Shown here piece after piece: positions 1 to 7,576 of a stretch of DNA of 34,377 nt (positions are counted from its first letter, which is position 1; the number at the start of each line of letters is the position of its first letter). The notes below the pieces were generated by a model. That model was not told the DNA's origin. It was given only the letters and a program-made list of their open reading frames with translations, and made no database searches. The stretch is taken from positions 1 to 34,377 of the forward strand of contig JAVEWG010000039.1 of NCBI GenBank assembly GCA_034004685.1, read 5' to 3'. The DNA is from JAEUNX01 sp034004685 (GTDB lineage: Bacteria; Pseudomonadota; Gammaproteobacteria; Burkholderiales; Rhodocyclaceae). The translations under genes and the position numbers were made by a program.

Positions 1-32
1 CCTCCCCCGTGAAAGTAGGTCATCGTCAGACT
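1..32 (+). rRNA. rrf: 5S ribosomal RNA, 3' end (partial)
   Basis: The first bases read as the conserved 3' end of bacterial 5S rRNA: a CCCCCGTGAAAGTAGG segment aligned with the E. coli CCCCATGCGAGAGTAGG segment, then TCATCGTCAGACT, the usual betaproteobacterial form of the closing stem. It is followed within about 15 bases by a hairpin terminator. The rest of the gene, and presumably 23S and 16S rRNA, lie to the left of the window. The exact 3' end is estimated to within a few bases. Confidence 0.85.
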
Positions 33-47
33 ACCCCTCAACACCAG

Positions 48-85
48 CGCCCGCTCGACTCAACATCGACCGGGCGTTCGGCTTT
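48..85 (+). terminator. Terminator of the ribosomal RNA operon
   Basis: An inverted repeat CGCCCG (48-53) / CGGGCG (71-76), continued inward by TCGA (55-58) / TCGA (66-69) around one mismatch and a 7-base loop, is followed by TTCGGCTTT. It lies just after the 5S 3' end on the same strand, where an rRNA operon terminator is expected. The T tract is short and interrupted. Confidence 0.65.
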
Positions 86-682
86 CCAATACACATAAAT
101 CATATAGCACCAAAGCCTCTCACGCTCGGCGCCATAGACCTGTTGGCCTGCCAGACGTGTTGAATCTGCGGCATCAACAATTCGTCGCGCTTGGCTCCGG
201 TGCAGCGTTTGTGAGGCTCGCGCACCAGCGCGGCGTGGCGCGGATACGCTGACGGGGCAACCTGCAAGACCTTGCAGAGCGGCTCGACCCCGAAAGCATT
301 ACGTTGCTGGTCGATAAAGGCCCTCAAGACTTGAGCCGGCGGTCGAGCTCCGCTTGGGCGAAAAAAAGCGCTGGCTAGCTTTAGTATCTCGTTGGCTTGG
401 CGCAATTCTTTGACCTCGCGCTCCAGGTCCTTGACCCGTTGGGCTTCGGCTGTGGCGACACCGTCTCGCGTGCCTGCGTCAACTTCGGCGTCGGGGTCTG
501 CGGTACGCAGTCAATCTTGGGGGCTATGGATGCGATGGCTGCCCACAGGGACGGGTACTCCCAGCGCTGTTCCTGCACCATCCCTACTTCGCGCTCACGC
601 ACCTCAGGCGAGAACTTGTTCGACTTCTTCATGGCTCAATCCTCTCAGCGTGTTGAGCCTCCGCGAAACCCGGGGGGATTCA
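86..682 (-). mobile_element. IS3-family insertion sequence remnant
   Basis: A degenerate IS3-type element read on the minus strand. Its 5' end is probably near 682, where the minus strand begins TGAATCCCCCCGGG, resembling a TGA-starting IS3 inverted repeat, followed by a short leader and the orfA ATG at 632. Fragments of orfA and orfB follow, and homology to a transposase fades near 100-115, far short of a full element of about 1.2 kb. No right inverted repeat or target duplication is visible, so the right half is deleted. The remnant lies just beyond the 5S terminator. Boundaries are approximate. Confidence 0.7.
100..632 (-). pseudogene. IS3 transposase orfA/orfB remnant, frameshifted and truncated
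   Basis: The frame starting at ATG 632 encodes an OrfA helix-turn-helix start (MKKSNKFSPEVRE, then YPSLWAAIASIAPKI and CVPQT) and then loses similarity, indicating an indel after CVPQT. The coiled-coil part of OrfA (KELRQANEILKLASAFF) reappears in another frame. That frame runs, after a T-rich run, straight into the OrfB start (RAFIDQQRNAFGVEPLCKVL, then LQVAPSAYPRHAA). OrfB breaks off after HVWQAN: a VYGA segment follows only in a shifted frame. The DDE catalytic domain is absent, so the element cannot encode an active transposase. Family assignment is from recognised IS3 OrfA/OrfB motifs. Confidence 0.75.
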
Positions 683-742
683 GTGACTGCTGGTGGCTTG
701 GGGCGGGTCCGGGACAACCGGCGGCCTTCCGGTTCCCACGCC

Positions 743-795
743 GGCCCGAGCAGCGCCGGGCCGTAAGTGGAGAACGGAGGTCTTCCTTGGGAAGA
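743..795 (-). terminator. Hairpins downstream of the efflux operon
   Basis: Two stem-loops lie just beyond the acrB stop on the minus strand: TCTTCC (781-786) / GGAAGA (790-795) with a 3-base loop, and GGCCCG (743-748) / CGGGCC (757-762) with an 8-base loop. Neither has a clear U tract, so a role in termination or 3' end protection is inferred from position only. Apart from these, the stretch 683-798 shows no gene. Confidence 0.35.
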
Positions 796-798
796 GGA

Positions 799-3700
799 TT
801 ACCGGTTGTTCTGTTTTTGCCCGATGGCCAGGGTTTCCTGGGGGATGGCTTGCTTGCCCCGGGCCAACCATTTGAAGAACAGGGGAACGAACAGGGTTGC
901 GATGAAGGTTGCGGCGAGCATGCCACCGACTACGCCAGTGCCCATGGAGCGACGGGCGCCAGCGCCGGCGCCGGTTGAGATCGCCAGGGGCAACACACCC
1001 AGGACGAAGGCCAGGGAGGTCATCACAATGGGGCGGAAGCGCAATCGCGCCGCCTCCTTGGCCGCTTCCAGGGTTGAAAGGCCCTCCTCCATTTTTTGGG
1101 AGGCGAACTCCACGATCAGGATGGCGTTCTTGGCTGCCAGACCCACCAGGACCACCAGACCGATCTGAAAATAGATGTCGTTGGGCATGTCCCGGATCAG
1201 TACTGCCACCAAGGCTCCCAGGAGGGCGAAGGGCACCGCCATCACCACCACCAGGGGCAGAGACCATTTTTCGAACTGGGCGGCGAGAATCAGGAAAACC
1301 ATGATGATGCCGAAGGCAAAGGCCACTACAGAGGCGAAGCCGCTGCGCTTTTCCTGGAAGGCCTGGCCTACCCACTCCAGCTGGAAGCCTTCCGGCAGGA
1401 TTTGCGCACCCATGGCCTCCACTGCGGCGATGGCTTCGCCGGAGCTGTGGCCCGGGGCCGCAGAACCCATGATCTTGGCCGAGACAAAGCCGTTGAAGCG
1501 CTCCACCATTTCCGGTCCGGTAAGGGTTCTGACCCGGGCCACCGCCGACAAGGGCACCATCGCCCCGGTGGCGCTGCGTACGTGGGGCTTGAGGATGTCT
1601 TCCGGGGACATGCGGTAGGCTGCATCGGCTTGCAGCTGGACCTTGTAGGTCTTGCCTGCCCGGTTGAAATCATTCACATACAGGCTGCCTAGAGTGGCCT
1701 GCAGGGTGGCGTAGATGCTCTCCAGGCTGATGCCCATGGACAGGGCCTTGGCCTCGTCAACGTCCACCTGGAGCTGGGGCGAGGTGACCCGGAAGAAGCT
1801 GTTGACGCTGCCCAACTCCGGGCGCTTGGCCAAGGCTGCTACCAGTTCGTTGGCGACCTGGGCCAGTCGTGCCGGATCGCCATCGGCACGGTTCTGCAGA
1901 TATACCTCGAACCCGCCGGCGGTACCCAGGCCGTCGATGGGGGGGGGGTTGAATACCATTCCGAGGCCATCGGGTAGACCCATGCCCACCCCGGTGAACT
2001 TGTGGGCCATTTCATCGGCGGTGACGGTGCGCTCCTCCCAGGGCTTGAAAACAATGAAGGTGGTGGCCACGCTGGGACGGTTGTTGCCGGTGATGAAGTC
2101 CATCCCGGAAATGAAAAAGATGTTCTCGATGTCGTCCGACATGATGGTCCCGCGGAACTGCTCCGCGGTGGCCTGGGTGCGGTGGGCGGAGGCACCGTCG
2201 GTAAGGGTAACGAAGCCGAACAGGTAGCCCTGATCCTCTGGCGGCACGAAACTGCCCGGGACTACTCGGATCAGCAAGGCGACCGCTCCCACCACTGCCG
2301 CAAACACGAGGGCACCCAGGGCGTTGTTGGCCAGGATGCGGCCGACCAGGTCGGTATAGAAGCGAGTGATCCCCTCGAAGCCCCGGTTAAAGGCGCGGAA
2401 GAAGGCCGGTGTTTCGTGAGTGCGCTTGAGCATGAGGGCGCACAGGGAGGGGGTCAAGGTCAGCGCGACCATACCTGAAATCACCACCGAGACCGCTACC
2501 GTGACCGCGAATTGCTGGTACATCTTGCCGGCGATTCCCCCCAGAAAGGCCACCGGGATGAAGACTGCGCACAGGACCAGGACGATGGCCACCACCGCGC
2601 CGGATACTTCCCGCATGGCTTCGATGGCCGCTGCCCGGGGAGAAAGCTTCTTCTCCCGCATCAGGCGCTCCACGTTTTCCAGCACCACGATGGCGTCGTC
2701 CACCACGATGCCGATGGAGAGCACCAGGGCGAACAGGGTCAGGGTGTTGATGGAAAAGCCGAACAGCCACAGTCCGGCAAAGGTGCCTATCAGGGAGATG
2801 GGCACGGCTACCATGGGAATCAGGGTGGCGCGCCAGCTCTGCAGGAAGACGTACACCACCACCAGGACCAGGAGGGCGGCCTCCACCAGGGTCACCACCA
2901 CTTCGTGGGCGGAGGCCTGGATGAAGCGGGTGGTGTCATAGGGGATGAAATACTCCATATCCTTCGGAAAGCGTTTTTGCAGCTCGTCCATCCGGGCCTT
3001 CACGACCTTGGCCGTAGATAGGGCGTTGGCGCCGGATTGCAGATACACCGCCATGGCCGATACCGGCTTGCCATTGACCGCCGCGCTGCGGTCGTAGTGC
3101 TCGCCCCCCAGCTCCACCCGGGCCACGTCCTTGAGGCGGACCACGCCCCCCGGGCCGTCGGCGCGGACGATGATCATGGCGAATTCCTCTGGCGTCAGCA
3201 GACGACCCTTGGCGGAAACGGTATAGCTCAGCTGCTGGTTGCCCAGGATCGGCTCCTGGCCGATCTTGCCCGCTGCATTCTGGGTGTTCTGGGCCCGCAC
3301 GGCAGCGGTGACGTCGCTGGTGGTGACCCCCAGGCGGGCCATCACGTCCGGCTTGAGCCAGATCCGCATGGCGTACTGGGGGTCGAACTGCTCGGCGGCG
3401 CCAACCCCGGGAATCCGGCGGATTTCCTCCACCACGTTGGTGGCCAGGTAGTTGGATAGAAACAGGGACTCATGCTGGCCGCCGGGGGAGCGCAGGGCAA
3501 TCAGCAGCAGCATGTTGTTGGAACGCTTCTGGACCAGTACGCCGGTGCGGCGCACTTCGTCGGGCAGGCGCGGTTCAGCCACCTTGACCCGGTTGTTCAC
3601 CGCAATGAGGGCGGTATCCGGGTCGGTACCCACCTGGAAGGTGACGGTGATGGTCACCGCGCCGGTGGAGGCGCTGGTGGAATTGAAGTACAGCAGCCCT

Positions 3701-3918
3701 TCCACGCCCGAGAGCTGTTCCTCGATGGGGGCCGCCACAGTCTTGGATAGGGTTTCGGCGTTGGCGCCGGGGTAGGTGGCGGAAATCACCACCGTGGGCG
3801 GCGTGATCTCCGGGTACTGGGCCACCGGCAGGGTCAGGGAGGCCAGCAGGCCGGCGATCACCACCACGATGGAGATCACCGAGGCAAAGATGGGCCGGCT
3901 GATAAAGAAGCGGGTCAT
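799..3918 (-). CDS. acrB: RND multidrug efflux transporter, HAE1 family (AcrB/MexB-like)
   Basis: Inner-membrane subunit of a tripartite drug/proton antiporter that extrudes hydrophobic compounds with the periplasmic adaptor encoded next to it and an outer-membrane channel. The 1039-residue length is normal for AcrB/MexB. The N-terminus (MTRFFISRPIFASVI) is the typical first transmembrane helix. TM4 carries the proton-relay aspartates in SIGIVVDDAIVVLENV (D407, D408), and the GLAAKNAILIVEFA segment near residue 930 supplies the relay lysine. Two large periplasmic loops and 12 TM helices are expected from the family. It starts 13 bases after the adaptor stop, with a GAGGGAG ribosome site upstream of the ATG. 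No outer-membrane channel gene follows, so the pump probably uses a TolC/OprM-type channel encoded elsewhere. The name is by family; substrate specificity is not visible. Confidence 0.93.
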   Translation of the reverse strand: MTRFFISRPIFASVISIVVVIAGLLASLTLPVAQYPEITPPTVVISATYPGANAETLSKTVAAPIEEQLSGVEGLLYFNSTSASTGAVTITVTFQVGTDPDTALIAVNNRVKVAEPRLPDEVRRTGVLVQKRSNNMLLLIALRSPGGQHESLFLSNYLATNVVEEIRRIPGVGAAEQFDPQYAMRIWLKPDVMARLGVTTSDVTAAVRAQNTQNAAGKIGQEPILGNQQLSYTVSAKGRLLTPEEFAMIIVRADGPGGVVRLKDVARVELGGEHYDRSAAVNGKPVSAMAVYLQSGANALSTAKVVKARMDELQKRFPKDMEYFIPYDTTRFIQASAHEVVVTLVEAALLVLVVVYVFLQSWRATLIPMVAVPISLIGTFAGLWLFGFSINTLTLFALVLSIGIVVDDAIVVLENVERLMREKKLSPRAAAIEAMREVSGAVVAIVLVLCAVFIPVAFLGGIAGKMYQQFAVTVAVSVVISGMVALTLTPSLCALMLKRTHETPAFFRAFNRGFEGITRFYTDLVGRILANNALGALVFAAVVGAVALLIRVVPGSFVPPEDQGYLFGFVTLTDGASAHRTQATAEQFRGTIMSDDIENIFFISGMDFITGNNRPSVATTFIVFKPWEERTVTADEMAHKFTGVGMGLPDGLGMVFNPPPIDGLGTAGGFEVYLQNRADGDPARLAQVANELVAALAKRPELGSVNSFFRVTSPQLQVDVDEAKALSMGISLESIYATLQATLGSLYVNDFNRAGKTYKVQLQADAAYRMSPEDILKPHVRSATGAMVPLSAVARVRTLTGPEMVERFNGFVSAKIMGSAAPGHSSGEAIAAVEAMGAQILPEGFQLEWVGQAFQEKRSGFASVVAFAFGIIMVFLILAAQFEKWSLPLVVVMAVPFALLGALVAVLIRDMPNDIYFQIGLVVLVGLAAKNAILIVEFASQKMEEGLSTLEAAKEAARLRFRPIVMTSLAFVLGVLPLAISTGAGAGARRSMGTGVVGGMLAATFIATLFVPLFFKWLARGKQAIPQETLAIGQKQNNR

Positions 3919-3931
3919 GGTGGCGGCTCCC

Positions 3932-5077
3932 TCAAGGCTTGGGCTGATCGCCGGAGGAGGGCGGGTTTTCGCTGACCGCCATGCCAGGCATCAGTTTGAT
4001 GAGGTTATCCACGATCACCTTGTCACCGGCTTTCAATCCGCTGGTGACGATCCACTCCGCCCCATGCCATTCGGCCACAGTCACCGGCTGGGGATGGGCC
4101 TGGCCGTCGGCCCCCAGGAGCATCACGGTCTGGCCGTGGCTGCTGTTCTGCACCGCCGCCTGGGGCATCAGGAAGATTTGCTCCCGTTCCCCGGAGATCA
4201 GGCGGATCCGCACGAACTGGCCGGGCAGGATGGTGCCGCCCGGGTTGGGGAACTCGGCCCGCAGTTCCAGGGTGCCCAGGGCCGGGTCAATCCGGCTGGC
4301 GGCGAAATCGAGCTTGCCCGCCTGTTTCAGCACCGAACCGTCGGGCAGCACCATCTCCACCTTGCGCACCCCCTTGGGGCCGCCGGGCAGGCGCGCCAGA
4401 TCCCCCTCGGCCAGGCTGAAGCGCACCCGGATCGGATCCAGCTGGACGATGGTGGTGAGCAGGCTGGCGTTGCTGGCGCTCACCAAGCCCCCCTCGAAAA
4501 CCTGGGCGCGCCCGCTCATGCCCGCCACCGGGGCGGTCACCGTGGCGTAGGAGAGGTTGCGCTCGGCATCCCGCACCGCAGCCTCGGCCGCCAGCACGGC
4601 GGCACGGGTCACCGCCAGGCTGGAGGTGGCGTCGTCGTATTCCTTGCTGCTGATGGCCCGTTGTTCCAGCAGGGCCTTGAGACGGGCTTCTTCCCGGGCG
4701 GCCTGGGTTGCCCGGGCCTGCTGTTCCGCCAGTTGGGCGCGGGCCTGGGCCAGGGCGATCTCGAAGGGCGCACGCTCGATCTGGAAGAGGGGCTGGCCGG
4801 CCCGCACCGCCTCCCCTTCCGGGTAAAGGCGTTTTTCCAGGATGCCCGCCACCCGGGCACGGACTTCCACCTCCCGCACCCCTTCGGTCTGGGCCACCGC
4901 TTCCAGGGCGATGGGCAGCCGAGCGGGCTGAGCCACCCGCACCGTGACCGGCAGGGGCGGCAGGGCCGCGGGCGGGGGGGCGGACTTGGCGCAGCCAGCC
5001 AGGGCCAGAATGGCTGCCGCCAGATGGGTAAAGAGGCGTCCCGGGACGGGCAAGCGTTGGGAGGTTGGGGTTGTCAT
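3932..5077 (-). CDS. acrA: RND efflux periplasmic adaptor lipoprotein (AcrA/MexA-like)
   Basis: Membrane fusion protein that bridges the AcrB-type transporter and the outer-membrane channel. The 381-residue protein begins with a lipoprotein signal peptide whose lipobox (LALAGC) places the acylated cysteine at residue 29. A biotinyl-lipoyl/beta-barrel adaptor body follows, with a central alpha-hairpin rich in Ala, Gln and Glu (about residues 100-175) and a C-terminal membrane-proximal region containing the GLKAGDKVIVDNLIKLMPG segment typical of HlyD/AcrA adaptors. The ATG at 5077 has GGGAG nine bases upstream. First gene of the acrAB operon, read away from a divergent TetR-type regulator. Confidence 0.92.
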   Translation of the reverse strand: MTTPTSQRLPVPGRLFTHLAAAILALAGCAKSAPPPAALPPLPVTVRVAQPARLPIALEAVAQTEGVREVEVRARVAGILEKRLYPEGEAVRAGQPLFQIERAPFEIALAQARAQLAEQQARATQAAREEARLKALLEQRAISSKEYDDATSSLAVTRAAVLAAEAAVRDAERNLSYATVTAPVAGMSGRAQVFEGGLVSASNASLLTTIVQLDPIRVRFSLAEGDLARLPGGPKGVRKVEMVLPDGSVLKQAGKLDFAASRIDPALGTLELRAEFPNPGGTILPGQFVRIRLISGEREQIFLMPQAAVQNSSHGQTVMLLGADGQAHPQPVTVAEWHGAEWIVTSGLKAGDKVIVDNLIKLMPGMAVSENPPSSGDQPKP

Positions 5078-5092
5078 GGCGCTGTGCTCCCG

Positions 5093-5148
5093 ATGACTTT
5101 TTTCAATTAAGTTTTTATAATCATACGTGTATGTATAAATAGCGACAA
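5093..5148. promoter_or_regulatory. Divergent acrAB / tetR promoter-operator region
   Basis: For the regulator (plus strand) there is a perfect TATAAT at 5116-5121 with ATGACT at 5093-5098, spaced 17 bases. For the efflux operon (minus strand) TATGAT (complement of 5120-5125) has TTGTCG (complement of 5143-5148) 17 bases upstream. The two overlap. Centred between them is the inverted repeat CATAC-GT-GTATG (5122-5133), well placed to be the binding site of the TetR-family repressor so that both promoters are blocked together. Promoter elements are read by eye; repressor binding is an inference from AcrR/TtgR-type systems. Confidence 0.55.
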
Positions 5149-5164
5149 GTGTGGGAGACCCTTA

Positions 5165-5782
5165 GTGGCCCGCAAGACCAAGGCAGAAGCAGAAAAGACT
5201 CGGCAGCAGCTCATTGATGCAGCGCGTAAGGTTTTCTTTTCCAGAGGTGTGAGTCGCACCAGTCTGGAAGAAGTTGCCAATGTTGCCGGGGTCTCCCGGG
5301 GGGCCTTGTACTGGCACTTCGCCAACAAGACGGATTTGTTGTTCGCTACCCGGGATGAAGCCACCCTGCCGGTGATCGATCATGTGGATGCCAAGTTGAT
5401 CGACCCGACCCTGGCGGATCCCCTGGACGGCATCCGCCAGGCCCTGATGTTGATCTTGCTGGACCTGGATGAGAACCGGGCCGTCCGGGAAATGCTCCAG
5501 GTGGTTCTGTTCCGCTGCGAATACGTGGATGATTTTGCCGCCGTGCTGGCGCGCATCTCCGAGTCCTGGCGGAGCTTCTCCGGCAAACTGGAAGGGGCTT
5601 ACGAGCGGGCGGCGACCAAGGGTCTCCTGCGGGCTGGGGTGGTGCCCCACCTGGCGGCCCAGGACACCATGGCCTTCGTGGTGGGTTTTCTCCAGTGCTG
5701 GCTGGCCGAGCCGGCCAACCCAGGCTTCCGGGCCGAGTTGCCCGCCCTCATCGACCACCACCTGGCCCTGCGCCGGGCCTGA
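5165..5782 (+). CDS. TetR/AcrR-family transcriptional repressor of the efflux operon
   Basis: A 205-residue regulator with a TetR N-terminal DNA-binding domain: TRQQLIDAARKVFFSRGVSR, then TSLEEVANVAGVSRGALYWH and FANKTDLL, the helix-turn-helix lying at about residues 32-52. The C-terminal part (about 80-205) is an all-helical ligand-binding region resembling AcrR/TtgR. Translation starts at a GTG. It is divergent from acrAB with only 87 bases between start codons, the usual arrangement for a local repressor whose release by pump substrates induces the pump. The inducer cannot be deduced. Confidence 0.9.
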   Translation: MARKTKAEAEKTRQQLIDAARKVFFSRGVSRTSLEEVANVAGVSRGALYWHFANKTDLLFATRDEATLPVIDHVDAKLIDPTLADPLDGIRQALMLILLDLDENRAVREMLQVVLFRCEYVDDFAAVLARISESWRSFSGKLEGAYERAATKGLLRAGVVPHLAAQDTMAFVVGFLQCWLAEPANPGFRAELPALIDHHLALRRA

Positions 5783-5935
5783 TTCAACCTAAAAACCTCG
5801 GTTGAACCACAGAGGCCCAGAGAACACAGAGAAAAAACCGAGGGATTGAGCAAGTACCAGCGTTCACCCGAAGGGTGGCGCGGCAAGACCGAACAAGTCT
5901 TGATTCCTTACCCTTCTCGGTGTCTCCGTGGTGAG
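5783..5935. repeat. Structured intergenic repeat between tetR and dacB
   Basis: The space between two convergent genes is full of nested inverted repeats. TTCAACC (5783-5789) / GGTTGAA (5800-5806) lies just after the tetR stop. CCTCGG (5796-5801) can also pair with CCGAGG (5838-5843). A long-range pair, CCACAGAGGCCCAGAGAA (5807-5824) with TTCTCGGTGTCTCCGTGG (5914-5931), matches at 14 of 18 positions. In its middle is a perfect hairpin CAAGAC-N7-GTCTTG (5884-5902). Sequences of the CCACGGAGACAC..GAGAA type are often seen between genes in environmental proteobacteria, so this is probably a dispersed non-coding element that may also end transcription from both sides. Confidence 0.55.
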
Positions 5936-5956
5936 TTATTTTGGGTTCATCCGGAC

Positions 5957-7396
5957 CTAGGGCCGTGGGCTGCCGGCCCACACCCATTCCACCAGGGCAT
6001 CCTGGGCCTCCCGGGAGGCGTCGGCGTTGGGGTGGTTGACCACCATCACCACCCCATGGCGGCGGCCCTGACGATCCAGCACGTATCCCGCCATGCTGAC
6101 GACCCCCTCCAGGCTGCCGGTCTTGAGGTGGGCGTATCCCGCCGCCGGGCTGCCCTCCAGGCGCCTCCTGGCGGTGCCGTCGCGCCCCGCCACCGGCAGC
6201 GCCGCCATGAACTCGGCCATGAAGGGGCTCCGCCAGGCTGCCAGCAAGACCTGGCCCACGGTGGTGGTCCGCACCCGGGCACTGCGGGACAGGCCCGCGC
6301 CGTTTTCCATGATGAGGCCCCGGGTATCGATGCCGGTCCGGGCCAGGCTGTCGTTGACCACCCGGATGCCCGCCGTGGTCAAGTCTTCTCCCGGTTCGGC
6401 GGCGCCTTGGCCCAAGGTGAGCAGCAACTGGCGGGCAATGAGGTTGTTGGACCATTTGTTCATATCCCGCACCACCTCCGCCAGGGGTGGGGAACGGTCT
6501 TCCAGCAGGGTCATGGCCTGGGGGGGCGTGGAGCCCAGGCGCACCCGACCCTCCAGCTCGCCCCCCAGTTCTCGCCAGAGGGCCTCTACCAGGGCCGGGT
6601 TGAAGGCTTCCGGCGGCAGGGGCGACAAGTTCCAGTCCCGCCGGCCGCAGTCGGTCCGCCAGCGGCCTTCCACCACCAGGTTCTGGCCCCCTTCGCGTTT
6701 GGGTTCCAGGCGGGCCACCAGCTGGCGGTGCCAGGCCTCGCAAGGGCCGGGCTCCTGGCTGACCCGGTTCTCCAGGCTCAGGCCGGCCAGGGGTGGGTCC
6801 GCCATCAGCCAGGGCCGGGGGCTACCGGGCTGGGTGACCAGGGTGATCCGCAGGGCGGTGAAGTTGAGGATCAGACCGGCGGGCCCGGCGTTGTAGGGAC
6901 GGTCTCCCCGGCCGTCGAAGGCGCCGGGGTCGAAGGGGGGGAGGGGGAAAATTCCCGGGTCCAGGATCAGGTCGCCGCCGATCGTCTTCACCCCCATCCC
7001 CCGGATCTGGCGCAGGAGCCGCCCCAGTCGCTCCTGGCTCAACACCGGATCGCCGCTTCCCACCAGATAGAGATTGCCCGCCAGGCGATCCTGGGGGGAG
7101 GGCACTGCGTCTGCGGCCACCCGGGTAGTCCAGCTGGCCTGGGGGCCCAGGTTTTCCAGGGCGGCCCAGGCGGTGAGCAATTTCATCACCGAGGCGGGGT
7201 TCTGGGGTCGCTCGGCGTTATGGGCGACCCGCGGACGGGGAGCGTCCAGGGCCTGGACCCACACTGCCGCCGCGGAGGCGGGCACACCGCTCCGGGCCAG
7301 GGCGGCGGCTACCGGCGGCGGCAGGCTGTCTGCCGCCTGGGCAAGGAGCGGGAGCAGACAACTCCAATAGAGGAAGAGGTGGCGGAGGCGGGGCAT
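5957..7396 (-). CDS. dacB: D-alanyl-D-alanine carboxypeptidase/endopeptidase, PBP4 type (peptidase S13)
   Basis: A periplasmic low-molecular-weight penicillin-binding protein that trims D-Ala from peptidoglycan stems and/or cleaves cross-links. The 479-residue length fits PBP4. A signal peptide (hydrophobic core about residues 7-20, ending AQA) is followed by the three active-site motifs of the serine penicilloyl fold: SVMK (Ser69, Lys72), SNN (316-318) and KTG (425-427). The roughly 240-residue insertion between the first two motifs is characteristic of class C PBPs. It lies about 180 bases downstream of the DUF1329 gene on the same strand and is convergent with tetR. No strong ribosome site precedes the ATG at 7396. 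Confidence 0.92.
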   Translation of the reverse strand: MPRLRHLFLYWSCLLPLLAQAADSLPPPVAAALARSGVPASAAAVWVQALDAPRPRVAHNAERPQNPASVMKLLTAWAALENLGPQASWTTRVAADAVPSPQDRLAGNLYLVGSGDPVLSQERLGRLLRQIRGMGVKTIGGDLILDPGIFPLPPFDPGAFDGRGDRPYNAGPAGLILNFTALRITLVTQPGSPRPWLMADPPLAGLSLENRVSQEPGPCEAWHRQLVARLEPKREGGQNLVVEGRWRTDCGRRDWNLSPLPPEAFNPALVEALWRELGGELEGRVRLGSTPPQAMTLLEDRSPPLAEVVRDMNKWSNNLIARQLLLTLGQGAAEPGEDLTTAGIRVVNDSLARTGIDTRGLIMENGAGLSRSARVRTTTVGQVLLAAWRSPFMAEFMAALPVAGRDGTARRRLEGSPAAGYAHLKTGSLEGVVSMAGYVLDRQGRRHGVVMVVNHPNADASREAQDALVEWVWAGSPRP

Positions 7397-7576
7397 GGCG
7401 GCGATTGGGCTCGGAAGGCGCCATTGTGCCGCGAAGGACGTACGCTGCGGGATGCCTGGCGTCGTGCCCCATTTGGGGCGGAGCAGGCGGGGATGGCGGG
7501 ATGAATCCGGCCTGCTGGACGGGAGGCTGCTCCCAGGCGGGGCGAGCCTACGCGCCTTGCCGCGCGCAATCGGGCA

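Noticed and set aside
3776..5110. A 444-residue open frame on the plus strand
   Set aside because: It is antisense to the AcrA-type adaptor and the end of acrB, both of which are unmistakable families.
5784..6743. A minus-strand frame running from the intergenic repeat into dacB
   Set aside because: It is out of frame with the PBP4 motifs, and its C-terminal part is only the translation of the intergenic repeat.
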